NCBI RefSeq assembly: GCF_002911015.1
Contig: NZ_KZ626885.1
Coordinates: 1 to 64,000, forward strand
Reading direction: 5' to 3'
Length of the DNA: 64,000 nt
From: Streptomyces populi
GTDB taxonomy: Bacteria > Actinomycetota > Actinomycetes > Streptomycetales > Streptomycetaceae
Part shown: in pieces, positions 8,333-16,892 of the stretch
How positions within the stretch are numbered: position 1 is the first letter of the stretch
Layout: each line of letters starts with the position of its first letter
Translations under genes and position numbers: made by a program
Notes under the pieces: model-generated
Database searches by the model: none
Told to the model about the DNA's origin: nothing
Seen by the model: the letters and a program-made list of their open reading frames with translations, nothing else

Positions 8333-8959
8333 ATGAGCACGGCGCAGGAGACGCCCGGCGGCGAGATGCAGCCGTGGGCCGAGGTGACCCCGGACGCGGC
8401 GCGGCGGCTGCTGATCGCCGCGGTGGAGGCCTTCGCCGAGCGCGGGTACCACGCGACGACGACCCGGGACATCGCGGGCCGCGCGGGCATGAGCCCGGCC
8501 GCGCTGTACATCCACTACAAGACCAAGGAAGAGCTGCTCCACCGGATCAGCCGCATCGGCCACGACAAGGCGCTGGACATCGTGCGCACCGCGGCGGCGG
8601 GCGAGGGCACCCCCGCCGAGCGGCTCTCCGACGCCGTCCGGTCCTTCGTGCGGTGGCACGCGGGCCAGCACACCACCGCGCGCGTGGTCCAGTACGAGCT
8701 GGAGGCCCTCGGGCCCGACGCGCGCGCGGAGATCATCGGGCTGCGCCGCCAAGTCGACGCCGAGGTCCGCGGCATCATCCAGGACGGTGTCGCGACGGGC
8801 GAGTTCGACGTCCCGGACGTTCCCGGCACCACCGTCGCCGTGCTGTCCCTGTGCATCGACGTGGCCCGCTGGTTCAACGTCGAGGGCCCCCGCACGCCGG
8901 ACGAGGTCGGAGCGCTCTACGCCGACCTGGTCCGGCGGATGGTGGGCTTCAAGGGGTAG
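8333..8959 (+). CDS. TetR-family repressor (TetR-2)
   Basis: 208 aa, with a short disordered N terminus and a helix-turn-helix at about residues 40-65 (TTTRDIAGRAGMSPAALYIHY). The effector domain resembles regulators of acyl-CoA metabolism in actinobacteria, but this is only a general impression. An AAGGG ribosome-binding site precedes the ATG. The gene converges on the MaoC hydratase gene, and matched operators lie before both genes (8269-8284 and 9495-9510), so TetR-2 very probably represses itself and the hydratase. Confidence 0.92.
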   Translation: MSTAQETPGGEMQPWAEVTPDAARRLLIAAVEAFAERGYHATTTRDIAGRAGMSPAALYIHYKTKEELLHRISRIGHDKALDIVRTAAAGEGTPAERLSDAVRSFVRWHAGQHTTARVVQYELEALGPDARAEIIGLRRQVDAEVRGIIQDGVATGEFDVPDVPGTTVAVLSLCIDVARWFNVEGPRTPDEVGALYADLVRRMVGFKG

Positions 8960-9006
8960 CCCCGGCCCGTCCCGGACGCGCCGGGGCGGGACTTCGGGCC
9001 CCTGGC

Positions 9007-9468
9007 TCAGAGGTAGTAGCGCGAGACCGACTCCGCGACGCAGACCGGCTTGTCGCCGCCCTCGCGCTCCACGGTGAAGGCGACGGAGACCTGCACGCCG
9101 CCGGGCACGTCGTCCACCGCGGTGATCGTCCCGGTGGCGCGCAGCCGTGAGCCCACCGGGACGGGGGCGGGGAAGCGGACCTTGTTCGTCCCGTAGTTGA
9201 CGCCCATCTTCACGCCTTCGACGCTGATGAGCTGCGGGCCGAAGAGCGGCAGCAGCGACAGGGTGAGATAGCCGTGCGCGATCGTGGTGCCGAACGGACC
9301 CGTCGCGGCCATCTCGGGGTCGACGTGGATCCACTGGTGGTCGCCGGTCGCCTCCGCGAAGAGGTCGATCCGCTTCTGCTCGATCTCGACCCAGTCCGTG
9401 TGTCCCAGCTGCTCGCCCACGGCGCTCCGCAGCTCCTCGACCGTCGCGAACGTCCTCGGCTCTGCCAT
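9007..9468 (-). CDS. MaoC-family (R)-specific enoyl-CoA hydratase
   Basis: Hot-dog-fold hydratase that adds water to an enoyl-CoA to give a 3-hydroxyacyl-CoA. The hydratase-2 motif with catalytic Asp/His is seen in ATGDHQWIHVDPE followed by GPFGTTIAHGYLTLSL; the length is 153 aa. The start at 9468 was chosen because GGGAGG lies 8 nt upstream; a longer frame running to 9537 would cover the operator. The 16-bp palindrome at 9495-9510, matching one at the tetR-2 promoter, predicts regulation by TetR-2. The gene stands alone, so the pathway is not set by its neighbours. Confidence 0.92.
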   Translation of the reverse strand: MAEPRTFATVEELRSAVGEQLGHTDWVEIEQKRIDLFAEATGDHQWIHVDPEMAATGPFGTTIAHGYLTLSLLPLFGPQLISVEGVKMGVNYGTNKVRFPAPVPVGSRLRATGTITAVDDVPGGVQVSVAFTVEREGGDKPVCVAESVSRYYL

Positions 9469-9494
9469 GTCCCCGGCCTCCCGCATCTCATAGT

Positions 9495-9510
9495 CTAAGC
9501 GACTGCTTAG
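9495..9510. promoter_or_regulatory. TetR-2 operator, MaoC promoter
   Basis: CTAAGC-gact-GCTTAG, a palindrome with perfect 6-bp arms 26 bp upstream of the hydratase start. The weaker copy at 8269-8284 precedes tetR-2. Confidence 0.75.
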
Positions 9511-9574
9511 CATGGTCCGCCGGGCGGCGCATGTCAACGGACCGGACGGGTGACGCGGTAGGTAGGTTGGGGGA

Positions 9575-10126
9575 GTGCCCCAGATCCCCGAGACGGTTCA
9601 CGAGCTGACCGTCGGACAGTTGTCGGCCCGCAGCGGCGCGGCCGTCTCCGCCCTGCACTTCTACGAGTCCAAGGGCCTGATCAGCAGCCGCCGCACCTCG
9701 GGCAACCAGCGCCGCTACCACCGTGACGCGCTGCGCCGTGTCGCCTTCGTGCGGGCCGCCCAGCGCGTCGGCATCCCGCTCGCCACCATCCGCGAGGCGC
9801 TCGCCGAACTCCCCGAGGAGCGCACCCCGACACGGGAGGACTGGGCCCGGCTCTCCCGGGCCTGGCGCTCCGAGCTGGACGAACGCATCAAGCAGCTCGG
9901 CCGGCTGCGCGACCACCTCACGGACTGCATCGGCTGCGGCTGCCTCTCCCTGGAGACCTGTGTGCTCTCCAATCCCGACGACGTCCTCGGCGAGCGCCGG
10001 GCCGGCTCCCGGCTCATGGTGGAACGGGCCGGCACGCAGCCGGCGCCGGCGCCGCGGGAGCGGGGGCCGGCGGCCGCGTGCGAGCCAGGTCCGGGCCGGG
10101 AACCGGCGGCGGGGGACCGCTGCTGA
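9575..10126 (+). CDS. soxR: SoxR, redox-sensing MerR-family regulator
   Basis: MerR-type activator using a [2Fe-2S] cluster to sense redox-active compounds. The N-terminal winged helix-turn-helix (LTVGQLSARSGAAVSALHFYE) is followed by a dimerisation helix and the cluster motif C118-X2-C121-X-C123-X5-C129. The C terminus carries an extra Pro/Ala/Gly-rich tail of about 35 residues that enteric SoxR lacks. In Streptomyces, SoxR controls a small set of genes responding to the cell's own redox-active antibiotics (established for S. coelicolor). The GTG start immediately follows GGGGGA, so its spacing is unusually tight. No SoxR box was found nearby. Confidence 0.95.
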   Translation: MPQIPETVHELTVGQLSARSGAAVSALHFYESKGLISSRRTSGNQRRYHRDALRRVAFVRAAQRVGIPLATIREALAELPEERTPTREDWARLSRAWRSELDERIKQLGRLRDHLTDCIGCGCLSLETCVLSNPDDVLGERRAGSRLMVERAGTQPAPAPRERGPAAACEPGPGREPAAGDRC

Positions 10127-10148
10127 CGCGCCGTCCCCACTCCTGGAA

Positions 10149-10193
10149 CTCCGGGCGGGAGCGGGGCCCGCCGGGCCCCGCTCCCGCCCGGAG
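10149..10193. terminator. Perfect 21-bp bidirectional terminator
   Basis: Arms 10149-10169 and 10173-10193 are perfect reverse complements with a 3-nt loop, placed between convergent soxR and the RNA ligase gene. Confidence 0.85.
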
Positions 10194-10197
10194 CCCC

Positions 10198-11304
10198 TTA
10201 CTCGTACTCGGTGCCGCCCTTGCGGGTCAGGTAGGCCGGGCTGACCGCCTTGGCTATCGCCCGGCCGCCCGTCACCGGGCTGTACCGCTCGGCGGCGACG
10301 AAGGTCCCCTCCGGCCCGTCGGGGGCGGGAGCGCCGGGGCGGATCACGACCCCCTCGCGCAGATGCAGCGCGCGGCCGGACATGGTCTCCCGGCCGGAGG
10401 CGATCCCGAGGACGCGCTCGACGTCGTACGGCCCCTCGTACAGCCTCGGTACGAGCGGGAGTTCACCGGACAGCAGCTCCTCGGCGTCCAGCCAGCGGAC
10501 CACACCGTCGATCTCCGCGGACACGTCGAAGACGGCGTAACCGATCGTGTCGCGGCGTCCGTCGGCGCCGTACGTCAGGTCCTGCACGCCCGCCCCGTAC
10601 ACCTCGCCGAAGATGCCGACGCGGCGCGCGTCGAGGCGTCCGGCGATACGGGCGGCGGCCTCGGCGACCCCGTGTCCGCGCACCGCGCGCCAGTACAGAT
10701 TGCGCGGATCCTCCTTCAGGGCCAGGGACTTGGCGCCGAAGCCCTTCGAGGACACGTGGACGCGGTCCTCGTCGGCGAGGTAGGTCAGCAGACAGGCCGA
10801 GCCGTGCAGCTTCTCCGTCACGACGACGGGCTCGCCGGGCGTGAAGATGTCCGGGTGGCGCTGGATGTTCTCGATGTCGACCCAGGGCAGCAGATCGGGC
10901 GCCGCCTCCACGTCGCCGTTCATCGTGGGAGGGATCGGCGGGACCCACTTCACGATGCCGAGGAGCTCCGCGAAGTCCGTGCCCTCCTCGGCGGCCCGCG
11001 CCAGGTCCACGCCCGCCAGCGCCTCCGGACGGCACACGATGCCCTGCGACAGCTCGCCGCGCAGCCGCACCGCCCTGACCCGGTCCGCCGAGCTGCCCGC
11101 CAGACGCCCCGTCAGCCCCAGTTCCTCGATCAGCGGGGCCGGCAGCACGGACTGCTCCGGGATGTAGAGCGCCCACTCGCCGGTGCGGTACGCGCCCTTG
11201 GCGACCACGGCCCGGTACAGGCCCACCTGGGCCAGTTCGAGCGCGTCGGCGTTCGGGTGCTCGTGGACGGTCAGCGCTTCGGCGGTGACGCGCAGCGTCG
11301 ACAT
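10198..11304 (-). CDS. ATP-dependent RNA ligase, DRB0094/Rnl5 type
   Basis: A nucleotidyltransferase-fold ligase that seals RNA 3'-OH/5'-phosphate ends. At 368 aa it follows the Deinococcus DraRnl-like layout: an N-terminal OB-like domain (about 1-120), then the ligase core with motif I EKLHGSACL (predicted adenylated Lys K165), motif Ia-like SSKGFGAKS, motif III-like VGIFGEVYG and motif IV LREGVVIRP near the C terminus. GAGGAG precedes the ATG. No RNA 3'-phosphatase, Pnkp, Hen1 or RtcB gene is adjacent, so the RNA substrate is not indicated. The family's biological role in actinobacteria is, as far as I know, unsettled. Confidence 0.87.
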   Translation of the reverse strand: MSTLRVTAEALTVHEHPNADALELAQVGLYRAVVAKGAYRTGEWALYIPEQSVLPAPLIEELGLTGRLAGSSADRVRAVRLRGELSQGIVCRPEALAGVDLARAAEEGTDFAELLGIVKWVPPIPPTMNGDVEAAPDLLPWVDIENIQRHPDIFTPGEPVVVTEKLHGSACLLTYLADEDRVHVSSKGFGAKSLALKEDPRNLYWRAVRGHGVAEAAARIAGRLDARRVGIFGEVYGAGVQDLTYGADGRRDTIGYAVFDVSAEIDGVVRWLDAEELLSGELPLVPRLYEGPYDVERVLGIASGRETMSGRALHLREGVVIRPGAPAPDGPEGTFVAAERYSPVTGGRAIAKAVSPAYLTRKGGTEYE

Positions 11305-11701
11305 GGGGGACTCCTCGGTTGCTCAGCCGTGTTCCATCGCCCCCAACTGTCCGCGGGAGAAACGGCTGGAACCAGCGGATTTACGGCTGCTACCGTCACC
11401 GCCCCACGATCCCGGCGCGAGCCGGTCCGCCCTTGCCGGACGAGCCCCCGCACCACCGGTCGTCCTCCGGGCGACTCCCGCTTCCCCGCGGGGTGGAAGG
11501 ACGTCCCGGGCGGCATCGGCACGACGGTGCCGCCGTGCCGATCCGGGCTCCGTCCGGACGGACCCGCACCGAGTCCCTGAAGGCGCGGGACACTCCCGGC
11601 CGTCGTGGCACCGGGAACCGCGTACCCGGCCACGGGCCTTCCGCGGCCGACGGTTCACCCCTTGGTTCCGCCGCCCGGCACCGCCCGGCCGGGCGGGGTG
11701 T

Positions 11702-12304
11702 TCACGCGGACACGAGCAGCCGGCCGCGCCTGGCGCCGGCCAGTGCCACCGGGGTCAGGACGGGCCGCGGCACCACGATTCCGCAGCTCGTGCAGACGGG
11801 GCCCGACGACGGTTCGTGGGCCAGGTCGTGCATCCAGACGAGGCGCTCGCCGGAGCACACCGGGCAGACGGCGCCCGGCTCGCGCTCCAGTGCCGCGATC
11901 AGCCGGCGCAGCACCTCGGCCAGTGGTTCATGGGGGTGGACACGGGGGTCGTCGCACCAGGCGACGCCGAAGCCGCCCCAGGTCAGCCGGTGCCAGTCGT
12001 CGACACTGCCCGGTCTGCGCAGCCCGTCGTGCTTCTCCTTCTTGCGGCGCTCGGCGAACTCGGCCTCGTAGGCGAGCCAGACGGAGCGGGCCTCCTCCAG
12101 TTCGTCCAGTGCGGCCACGAGCCGCGCCGGATCGGGGGAACGGTCCTCGGGTTCGAATCCGGCCCGGGAACACAGATGGTCCCAGGTCGCCCGATGCCCG
12201 TAAGGGGCGAACCTCTCCAGGCACTTGCGCAGCGAGTACCGCCGCAGTGCCAGATCACACCTCGGATCTCGCGCCTGTCTCGCCAGACTTCGGAAACCGG
12301 CCAT
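11702..12304 (-). CDS. Hypothetical protein with C-terminal zinc ribbon
   Basis: A 200-aa protein of no recognised family. The N-terminal two-thirds is helical and charged, with a WHRLTWGGFGVAW segment. Residues ~150-185 hold a CPVC...CTSC pair of CxxC knuckles spaced like a treble-clef or zinc ribbon, suggesting one structural zinc. GGAGG lies 9 nt before the ATG, supporting the start. It is divergent from the penicillin acylase gene and shares a ~295-bp upstream region with it. The upstream neighbour on the same strand, the RNA ligase, is 400 bp away, so co-transcription is unlikely. Confidence 0.7.
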   Translation of the reverse strand: MAGFRSLARQARDPRCDLALRRYSLRKCLERFAPYGHRATWDHLCSRAGFEPEDRSPDPARLVAALDELEEARSVWLAYEAEFAERRKKEKHDGLRRPGSVDDWHRLTWGGFGVAWCDDPRVHPHEPLAEVLRRLIAALEREPGAVCPVCSGERLVWMHDLAHEPSSGPVCTSCGIVVPRPVLTPVALAGARRGRLLVSA

Positions 12305-12599
12305 CGTCCTGCACCTCCGTCACACCTGCACCTGTACTCCGGTCACTTCGGCGCCGTCCGTACGGACGTCGTCGAGTAGACGTATCGACAAGCGATTCGG
12401 CTCCATCCAATTTTTCGACGACCCCCGCGAGCCACCCGCCGAGTGTCCTTGGCCTGCCCTCCGTCGCCGTCGGCCGGCCGTTCACCGGCCCTTCGGCGCA
12501 CCGCCGTTCACTGTGAATCCCAAAAACTGACGCATGTTCATCTTCAAACTCGGGGATACCGGCGGTAACGTCCGGCCACCCCCATCGGTAGGAGCCGAC
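12305..12599. other. Divergent intergenic region, zinc-ribbon gene / acylase
   Basis: This 295-bp stretch holds the two divergent promoters. The only distinct element I see is a perfect 14-bp palindrome CGTCCGTACGGACG at 12355-12368, 51 bp upstream of the zinc-ribbon start. The part near 12400-12560 is less GC-rich than its surroundings, as expected for the acylase promoter. Confidence 0.45.
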
Positions 12600-15392
12600 A
12601 TGCCACCGAGCACCCCACGCACCACCTCGGACAGACAGAGAACTCCCCGCGGATTCCCCAAGTTCCTCAAGGCAGCATCCCTATGCGTGCTCATTGCCGG
12701 TCTTTTGTCGCCGCTTTCCCCGGCGGCCGCCGCGGACACCTCGGCGGCGGCGGCCGCGAACGACTACTGCGGCGGCCAGTGCTCCGACATCCTGCCGCCC
12801 GGTGAGAACGGCAACGCCACCCTCGCCCAGATCCTGCTCAACCAGGTCTTCGGTACCCAGCCCGGTCACGCCGAGGACCAGCTCGGCCTCTACGGCAACC
12901 TGCCCTCCGGCTACTCGACCCTCACCGACGCCAAGATCAACGACTTCTTCAACGACGCCTCCTTCGGCGTCGCCTCGGGCCAGGTCGAGTCGACCACCAA
13001 GCCCGGCGGCCGCACCGACGTGACGATCGTCCGCGACAAGAAGACGGGCGTCCCGCACATCACCGGCACCACCCGCTACGGCACCGAGTACGGCGCCGGA
13101 TACGCCGCCGCCCAGGACCGGCTGTGGCTGATGGACGTCTTCCGGCACGTCGGACGCGGCCAGCTGACCAGCTTCGCGGGCGGCGCGCCCTCCAACCAGG
13201 GCCTGGAGCAGGAGTTCTGGCGCAACGCGCCCTACACCGAGGCCGATCTCCAGGCCCAGATCGACGAGGCGACCGGCAGGGCCGGATCCCGGGGCACCCA
13301 GGCCCTCGCCGACGCCAACGCCTACATCGACGGCATCAACGCCTACATCGACGCCTCCGACAGCGGCCGGTACTTCCCCGGCGAGTACGTCCTGACCGGC
13401 CACAAGGACTCCATCACCAACGCCGGCACCATCGACCACTTCAAGCTCACCGACCTGGTCGCGCTGGCCTCCGTCATCGGCTCGCTCTTCGGCTCCGGAG
13501 GCGGCGGAGAGGTCAACAACGCCCTCTCCCTGCTCGCCGCCCAGTCCAAGTACGGCGTCACCGAGGGCACCAAGGTCTGGGAGTCCTTCCGCGAGCGCAA
13601 CGACCCGGAAGCGGCGCTCACCGTGCACGGCGGCGAGAGCTTCCCGTACGCCTCCAAGCCCGACAGCGCGCAGGGCCAGGCCCTGCCCGACGCCGGATCG
13701 GTGACCCAGGAACCGCTGGTCTACGACCGCACCGGCAGCGCGGTCGGCGCGAGCGCCACCAGCGCCTCGGCGGCGGCCGCCAAGACCTCCCTCACGTCCG
13801 CCAGGCGCGGGATGTCCAACGCCCTCGTGGTGAGCGGGAAGCACACCGCCAGCGGCCACCCGATCGCCGTCTTCGGCCCGCAGACCGGCTATTTCGCGCC
13901 ACAGCTGCTCATGCTCCAGGAGATCCAGGGACCGGGCATCAGCGCGCGCGGCGCCTCCTTCGCGGGCCTGAGCATGTACGTCGAGCTCGGCCGCGGCCAG
14001 GACTACTCCTGGAGCGCGACGACCTCCGGCCAGGACATCATCGACACCTACGCCGTCGAACTGTGCCAGGACGACTACCACTACCTGTACCACGGCACCT
14101 GCACGGCGATGGACAAGGTCGAGCGGACCAACTCCTGGAAGCCGACCACCGCCGACGGCACCGCCGCCGGCTCGTACCGGATGCAGGTCTACCGCACCAA
14201 GTACGGGCCCGTGGAGTACCGCGCGACGGTGGGCGGCAAGAAGGTCGCGTACACCACCCTGCGCACGTCCTTCATGCACGAGGCCGACTCGATCATCGGT
14301 TTCCAGATGCTCAACGACCCGGACTTCGTGAAGAACCCGGCGACCTTCCAGAGCGCGGTGCAGAACATCAACTACACCTTCAACTGGTTCTACGCCGACT
14401 CGGCGCACACCGCCTACTACAACAGCGGTGACAACCCGGTGCGGGCGAGCGGGGTCGACGCCGAGTTCCCCGTGTGGGCGCAGTCCGCGTACGAGTGGCG
14501 GAACTGGGACCCGGCCACGAACACCGCCTCCTACACCCCGGCGTCCGCGCACCCGAACTCGGTGGACCAGGACTACTACATCTCCTGGAACAACAAGCAG
14601 GCCAAGGACTACACCACGGCCTCCTGGGGCGACGGCTCGGTGCACCGCGGGGACCTGCTGGAGGACCGGGTCTCCAAACTGGTCGCGGCGGGCGGAGTGA
14701 CCAGGTCCGCGCTGGTGAAGGCGATGGCCGACGCGGCACTGGCCGACCTGCGGGCCGAGGACGTGCTCCCGGAGCTCCTCAAGGTCGTCAACAGCTCCCC
14801 GGTCACGGACTCCACGGCGGCCGCGGCCGTGAGCAAGCTGTCCGCGTGGGTGACGGCGGGGGCCAGGCGCAAGGAGACCTCCTCGGGTTCGCACACCTAC
14901 GCCGACGCCGACGCGATCCGCATCCTGGACGCCTGGTGGCCGCTGCTGGTCAAGGCGGAATTCCAGCCGGGGCTCGGGGGTGACCTGTACACCGCCTTCG
15001 GCAACAACCTCCCCGTCGACGAGGCGCCGTCCGCCGGCCACGGACCGACCGGCTCGCACGCCGGAAGCTCCTTCCAGTACGGCTGGTGGAGCTATGTCGA
15101 CAAGGACATCCGGGCGGTGCTCGGGGAGCCCGTGCAGGGCGGCCTGTCGCAGAAGTACTGCGGCGGCGGCAGCCTCAGTGCCTGCCGGGACCTCCTGATC
15201 AGCTCGCTGAAGGAGGCGGCCGGCAAGACCGCGGCCACCGTCTACCCCGGCGACGACCAGTGCTCGGCGGGCGACCAGTGGTGCGCCGACTCGATCGTCC
15301 AGCGGACGCTCGGCGGCATCAAGCACGGCAAGATCACCTGGCAGAACCGGCCGACCTTCCAGCAGGTCGTCGAGTACACCTCGCACCGATGA
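12600..15392 (+). CDS. Secreted penicillin acylase-family Ntn hydrolase
   Basis: Extracellular N-terminal-nucleophile amidohydrolase, made as one precursor that self-cleaves into alpha and beta chains. The ATG at 12600 has TAGGAG before it; an upstream ATG at 12534 lacks one. A Sec-type signal peptide follows (basic N terminus, then a hydrophobic stretch ending SPAAAADT, about residues 25-45). The predicted autoprocessing site is RGM-SNALVV, making S406 the new N-terminal nucleophile. Total 930 aa. Family members hydrolyse penicillins, acyl-homoserine lactones or lipopeptide acyl chains; which one applies here cannot be told from sequence alone. Confidence 0.9.
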   Translation: MPPSTPRTTSDRQRTPRGFPKFLKAASLCVLIAGLLSPLSPAAAADTSAAAAANDYCGGQCSDILPPGENGNATLAQILLNQVFGTQPGHAEDQLGLYGNLPSGYSTLTDAKINDFFNDASFGVASGQVESTTKPGGRTDVTIVRDKKTGVPHITGTTRYGTEYGAGYAAAQDRLWLMDVFRHVGRGQLTSFAGGAPSNQGLEQEFWRNAPYTEADLQAQIDEATGRAGSRGTQALADANAYIDGINAYIDASDSGRYFPGEYVLTGHKDSITNAGTIDHFKLTDLVALASVIGSLFGSGGGGEVNNALSLLAAQSKYGVTEGTKVWESFRERNDPEAALTVHGGESFPYASKPDSAQGQALPDAGSVTQEPLVYDRTGSAVGASATSASAAAAKTSLTSARRGMSNALVVSGKHTASGHPIAVFGPQTGYFAPQLLMLQEIQGPGISARGASFAGLSMYVELGRGQDYSWSATTSGQDIIDTYAVELCQDDYHYLYHGTCTAMDKVERTNSWKPTTADGTAAGSYRMQVYRTKYGPVEYRATVGGKKVAYTTLRTSFMHEADSIIGFQMLNDPDFVKNPATFQSAVQNINYTFNWFYADSAHTAYYNSGDNPVRASGVDAEFPVWAQSAYEWRNWDPATNTASYTPASAHPNSVDQDYYISWNNKQAKDYTTASWGDGSVHRGDLLEDRVSKLVAAGGVTRSALVKAMADAALADLRAEDVLPELLKVVNSSPVTDSTAAAAVSKLSAWVTAGARRKETSSGSHTYADADAIRILDAWWPLLVKAEFQPGLGGDLYTAFGNNLPVDEAPSAGHGPTGSHAGSSFQYGWWSYVDKDIRAVLGEPVQGGLSQKYCGGGSLSACRDLLISSLKEAAGKTAATVYPGDDQCSAGDQWCADSIVQRTLGGIKHGKITWQNRPTFQQVVEYTSHR

Positions 15393-15401
15393 GCGCGCAG
15401 C

Positions 15402-15438
15402 GGCGCCGCCGGGCCCGTCCCTAGGGGCGGGCGGCGCC
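15402..15438. terminator. Bidirectional terminator
   Basis: GGCGCCGCC at 15402-15410 pairs with GGCGGCGCC at 15430-15438, between the convergent acylase and hydrolase genes. Confidence 0.6.
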
Positions 15439-15452
15439 GACCTGGCGGCGGG

Positions 15453-16766
15453 TCACCTGACGCGGCCCGCCGCCAGCACCAGCTGGGCCAGCTCGCGGTG
15501 GCAGATGTCGCTGTGCGCGCCCGCCGGGGCGCCGCCCCGGCACACCACCGAGGCGGCGTCGACGTTCACGCACCCCGAGGCGGGCAGCCGGGCGCGCAGG
15601 GCCTCGGCGAGCGTGAACGACTTCGTCCCCGGCACCGCCTGCACCCCGTCATGGCCCATCGCGCCCCACTGCGCGCCGAGCACGCCGCCGATGCCGAAGT
15701 CCGCCACGACGGACCGGTTGTCCCCCGCCATCCGCGAGGCCAGCGGGTAGACGCTGCCGAGCGCCGAGTCGAAGCGGGAGTAGCAGCACACCAGCGGGCC
15801 GTCGATGCGGTGGTACTGCCCGTCCAGCACCCCGCTCGCGCGCGGGTCGTGGGGCAGCCGCGGGGCGAACGCGTAGTGCGAGAAGGCCCCTTGGAGCAGC
15901 GTCACCGACTTCACCGCGCGCACCCCGGGGGGCAGGCCGCGCAGCGCGAAGGAGACCAGCCGGCCGCCGAAGCTGTGCCCGACCAGGTGCACGCGCACGC
16001 CCGGTGCCGCCGCCGCGAGCTGGCCGACCGCCCGTCCGAGCCCGCGCTCGCCGACGGTGCCCGCGCGTCTCTTCATGGCGTAGTACGTGGCCTGGCGCAG
16101 CAGTTCGAGGGCTCCGTCCCACAGCCGGGGCAGCGCGAACGCGGGCGCTTCCTCCCCGGCGAGCGCCTGCGCGAACTCGGCGCACACCGTCGCGGTGTCC
16201 CCGAAGAGCATCTCGGGATCGCTCTCCGGTACGCCCTCCGCGAGGGTGTCCGCCGCGAAGGAGGTCTGCGGACCCTGCGGCCGGACCTCGACGAGCAGCC
16301 GTACGAGACGGCCGAACTCCTCCAGCGAGGCTCCCTCGTCCGGTTGCTGGTCGAGCAGCCGGGCGATCTGCTCGACCACGGTGGCGCGTCCCGGGAACAC
16401 CTCCAGGAGGGCGTGCCGGGTGTTCTTGCCGAGCGGCGAGGCGCTGTCGTCGGTGACGTCCGCGGCCGCCGACGGGGGGAAGCCGGGGATCGGTTCGTCC
16501 GAGAACCGCATCGACGGCCAGACCACCCCCACGTATCCGAGGCGCGCGGTGGGCGCGAGGCCGGGGACGGGTTCGAAGAACTGGCTGAACATACGGGTGG
16601 CCGTCGAACGGTCGTTGTTCCAGCCGTGCGCGAACACGATCAGGTCGCGGACACCCCGTCGCGGCACCTGGTCGAGCAGCCGGTCGCGTTCGCGGCCGTC
16701 CACGTCCCCGTCCGCGTCGAAGGTGAGCTCCCAGTAGGGAGAGACACTCACTGCCGGTTCCGTCAT
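15453..16766 (-). CDS. Alpha/beta-hydrolase, lipase-like serine hydrolase
   Basis: A 437-aa protein with an alpha/beta-hydrolase outline: the oxyanion region IVFAHGWNND near residue 45 and the nucleophile elbow GHSFGG in the second half. About 200 residues separate the two, indicating a large lid or inserted helical domain. Late His residues that could complete the triad are in WGAMGHDGV. No signal peptide is seen, so it is probably cytosolic. The start at 16766 (MTEPAV) is preferred over an ATG 14 codons earlier. It converges on the acylase gene. The substrate is unknown. Confidence 0.8.
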   Translation of the reverse strand: MTEPAVSVSPYWELTFDADGDVDGRERDRLLDQVPRRGVRDLIVFAHGWNNDRSTATRMFSQFFEPVPGLAPTARLGYVGVVWPSMRFSDEPIPGFPPSAAADVTDDSASPLGKNTRHALLEVFPGRATVVEQIARLLDQQPDEGASLEEFGRLVRLLVEVRPQGPQTSFAADTLAEGVPESDPEMLFGDTATVCAEFAQALAGEEAPAFALPRLWDGALELLRQATYYAMKRRAGTVGERGLGRAVGQLAAAAPGVRVHLVGHSFGGRLVSFALRGLPPGVRAVKSVTLLQGAFSHYAFAPRLPHDPRASGVLDGQYHRIDGPLVCCYSRFDSALGSVYPLASRMAGDNRSVVADFGIGGVLGAQWGAMGHDGVQAVPGTKSFTLAEALRARLPASGCVNVDAASVVCRGGAPAGAHSDICHRELAQLVLAAGRVR

Positions 16767-16892
16767 GTCAGGCCCCCTGACCCCGCGGGCGGTGCGATAT
16801 GGGCGCATCGTCCACCCGGCGGGGAAAGTTGGCCATACGTCACGACCTATCCGTCACGCACAAGTCACTCGTTCGTGCAAGAGGGCCCCGGC

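Noticed and set aside
8967..8998. Possible hairpin terminator between convergent tetR-2 and the MaoC gene
   Set aside because: Arms CCCGTCCCG and CGGGACTTCGGG pair only with a bulge; too weak to list.
12681..15386. 901-codon open frame antisense to the penicillin acylase
   Set aside because: No recognisable domain; the sense frame has a signal peptide, a nucleophile Ser motif and a ribosome-binding site.
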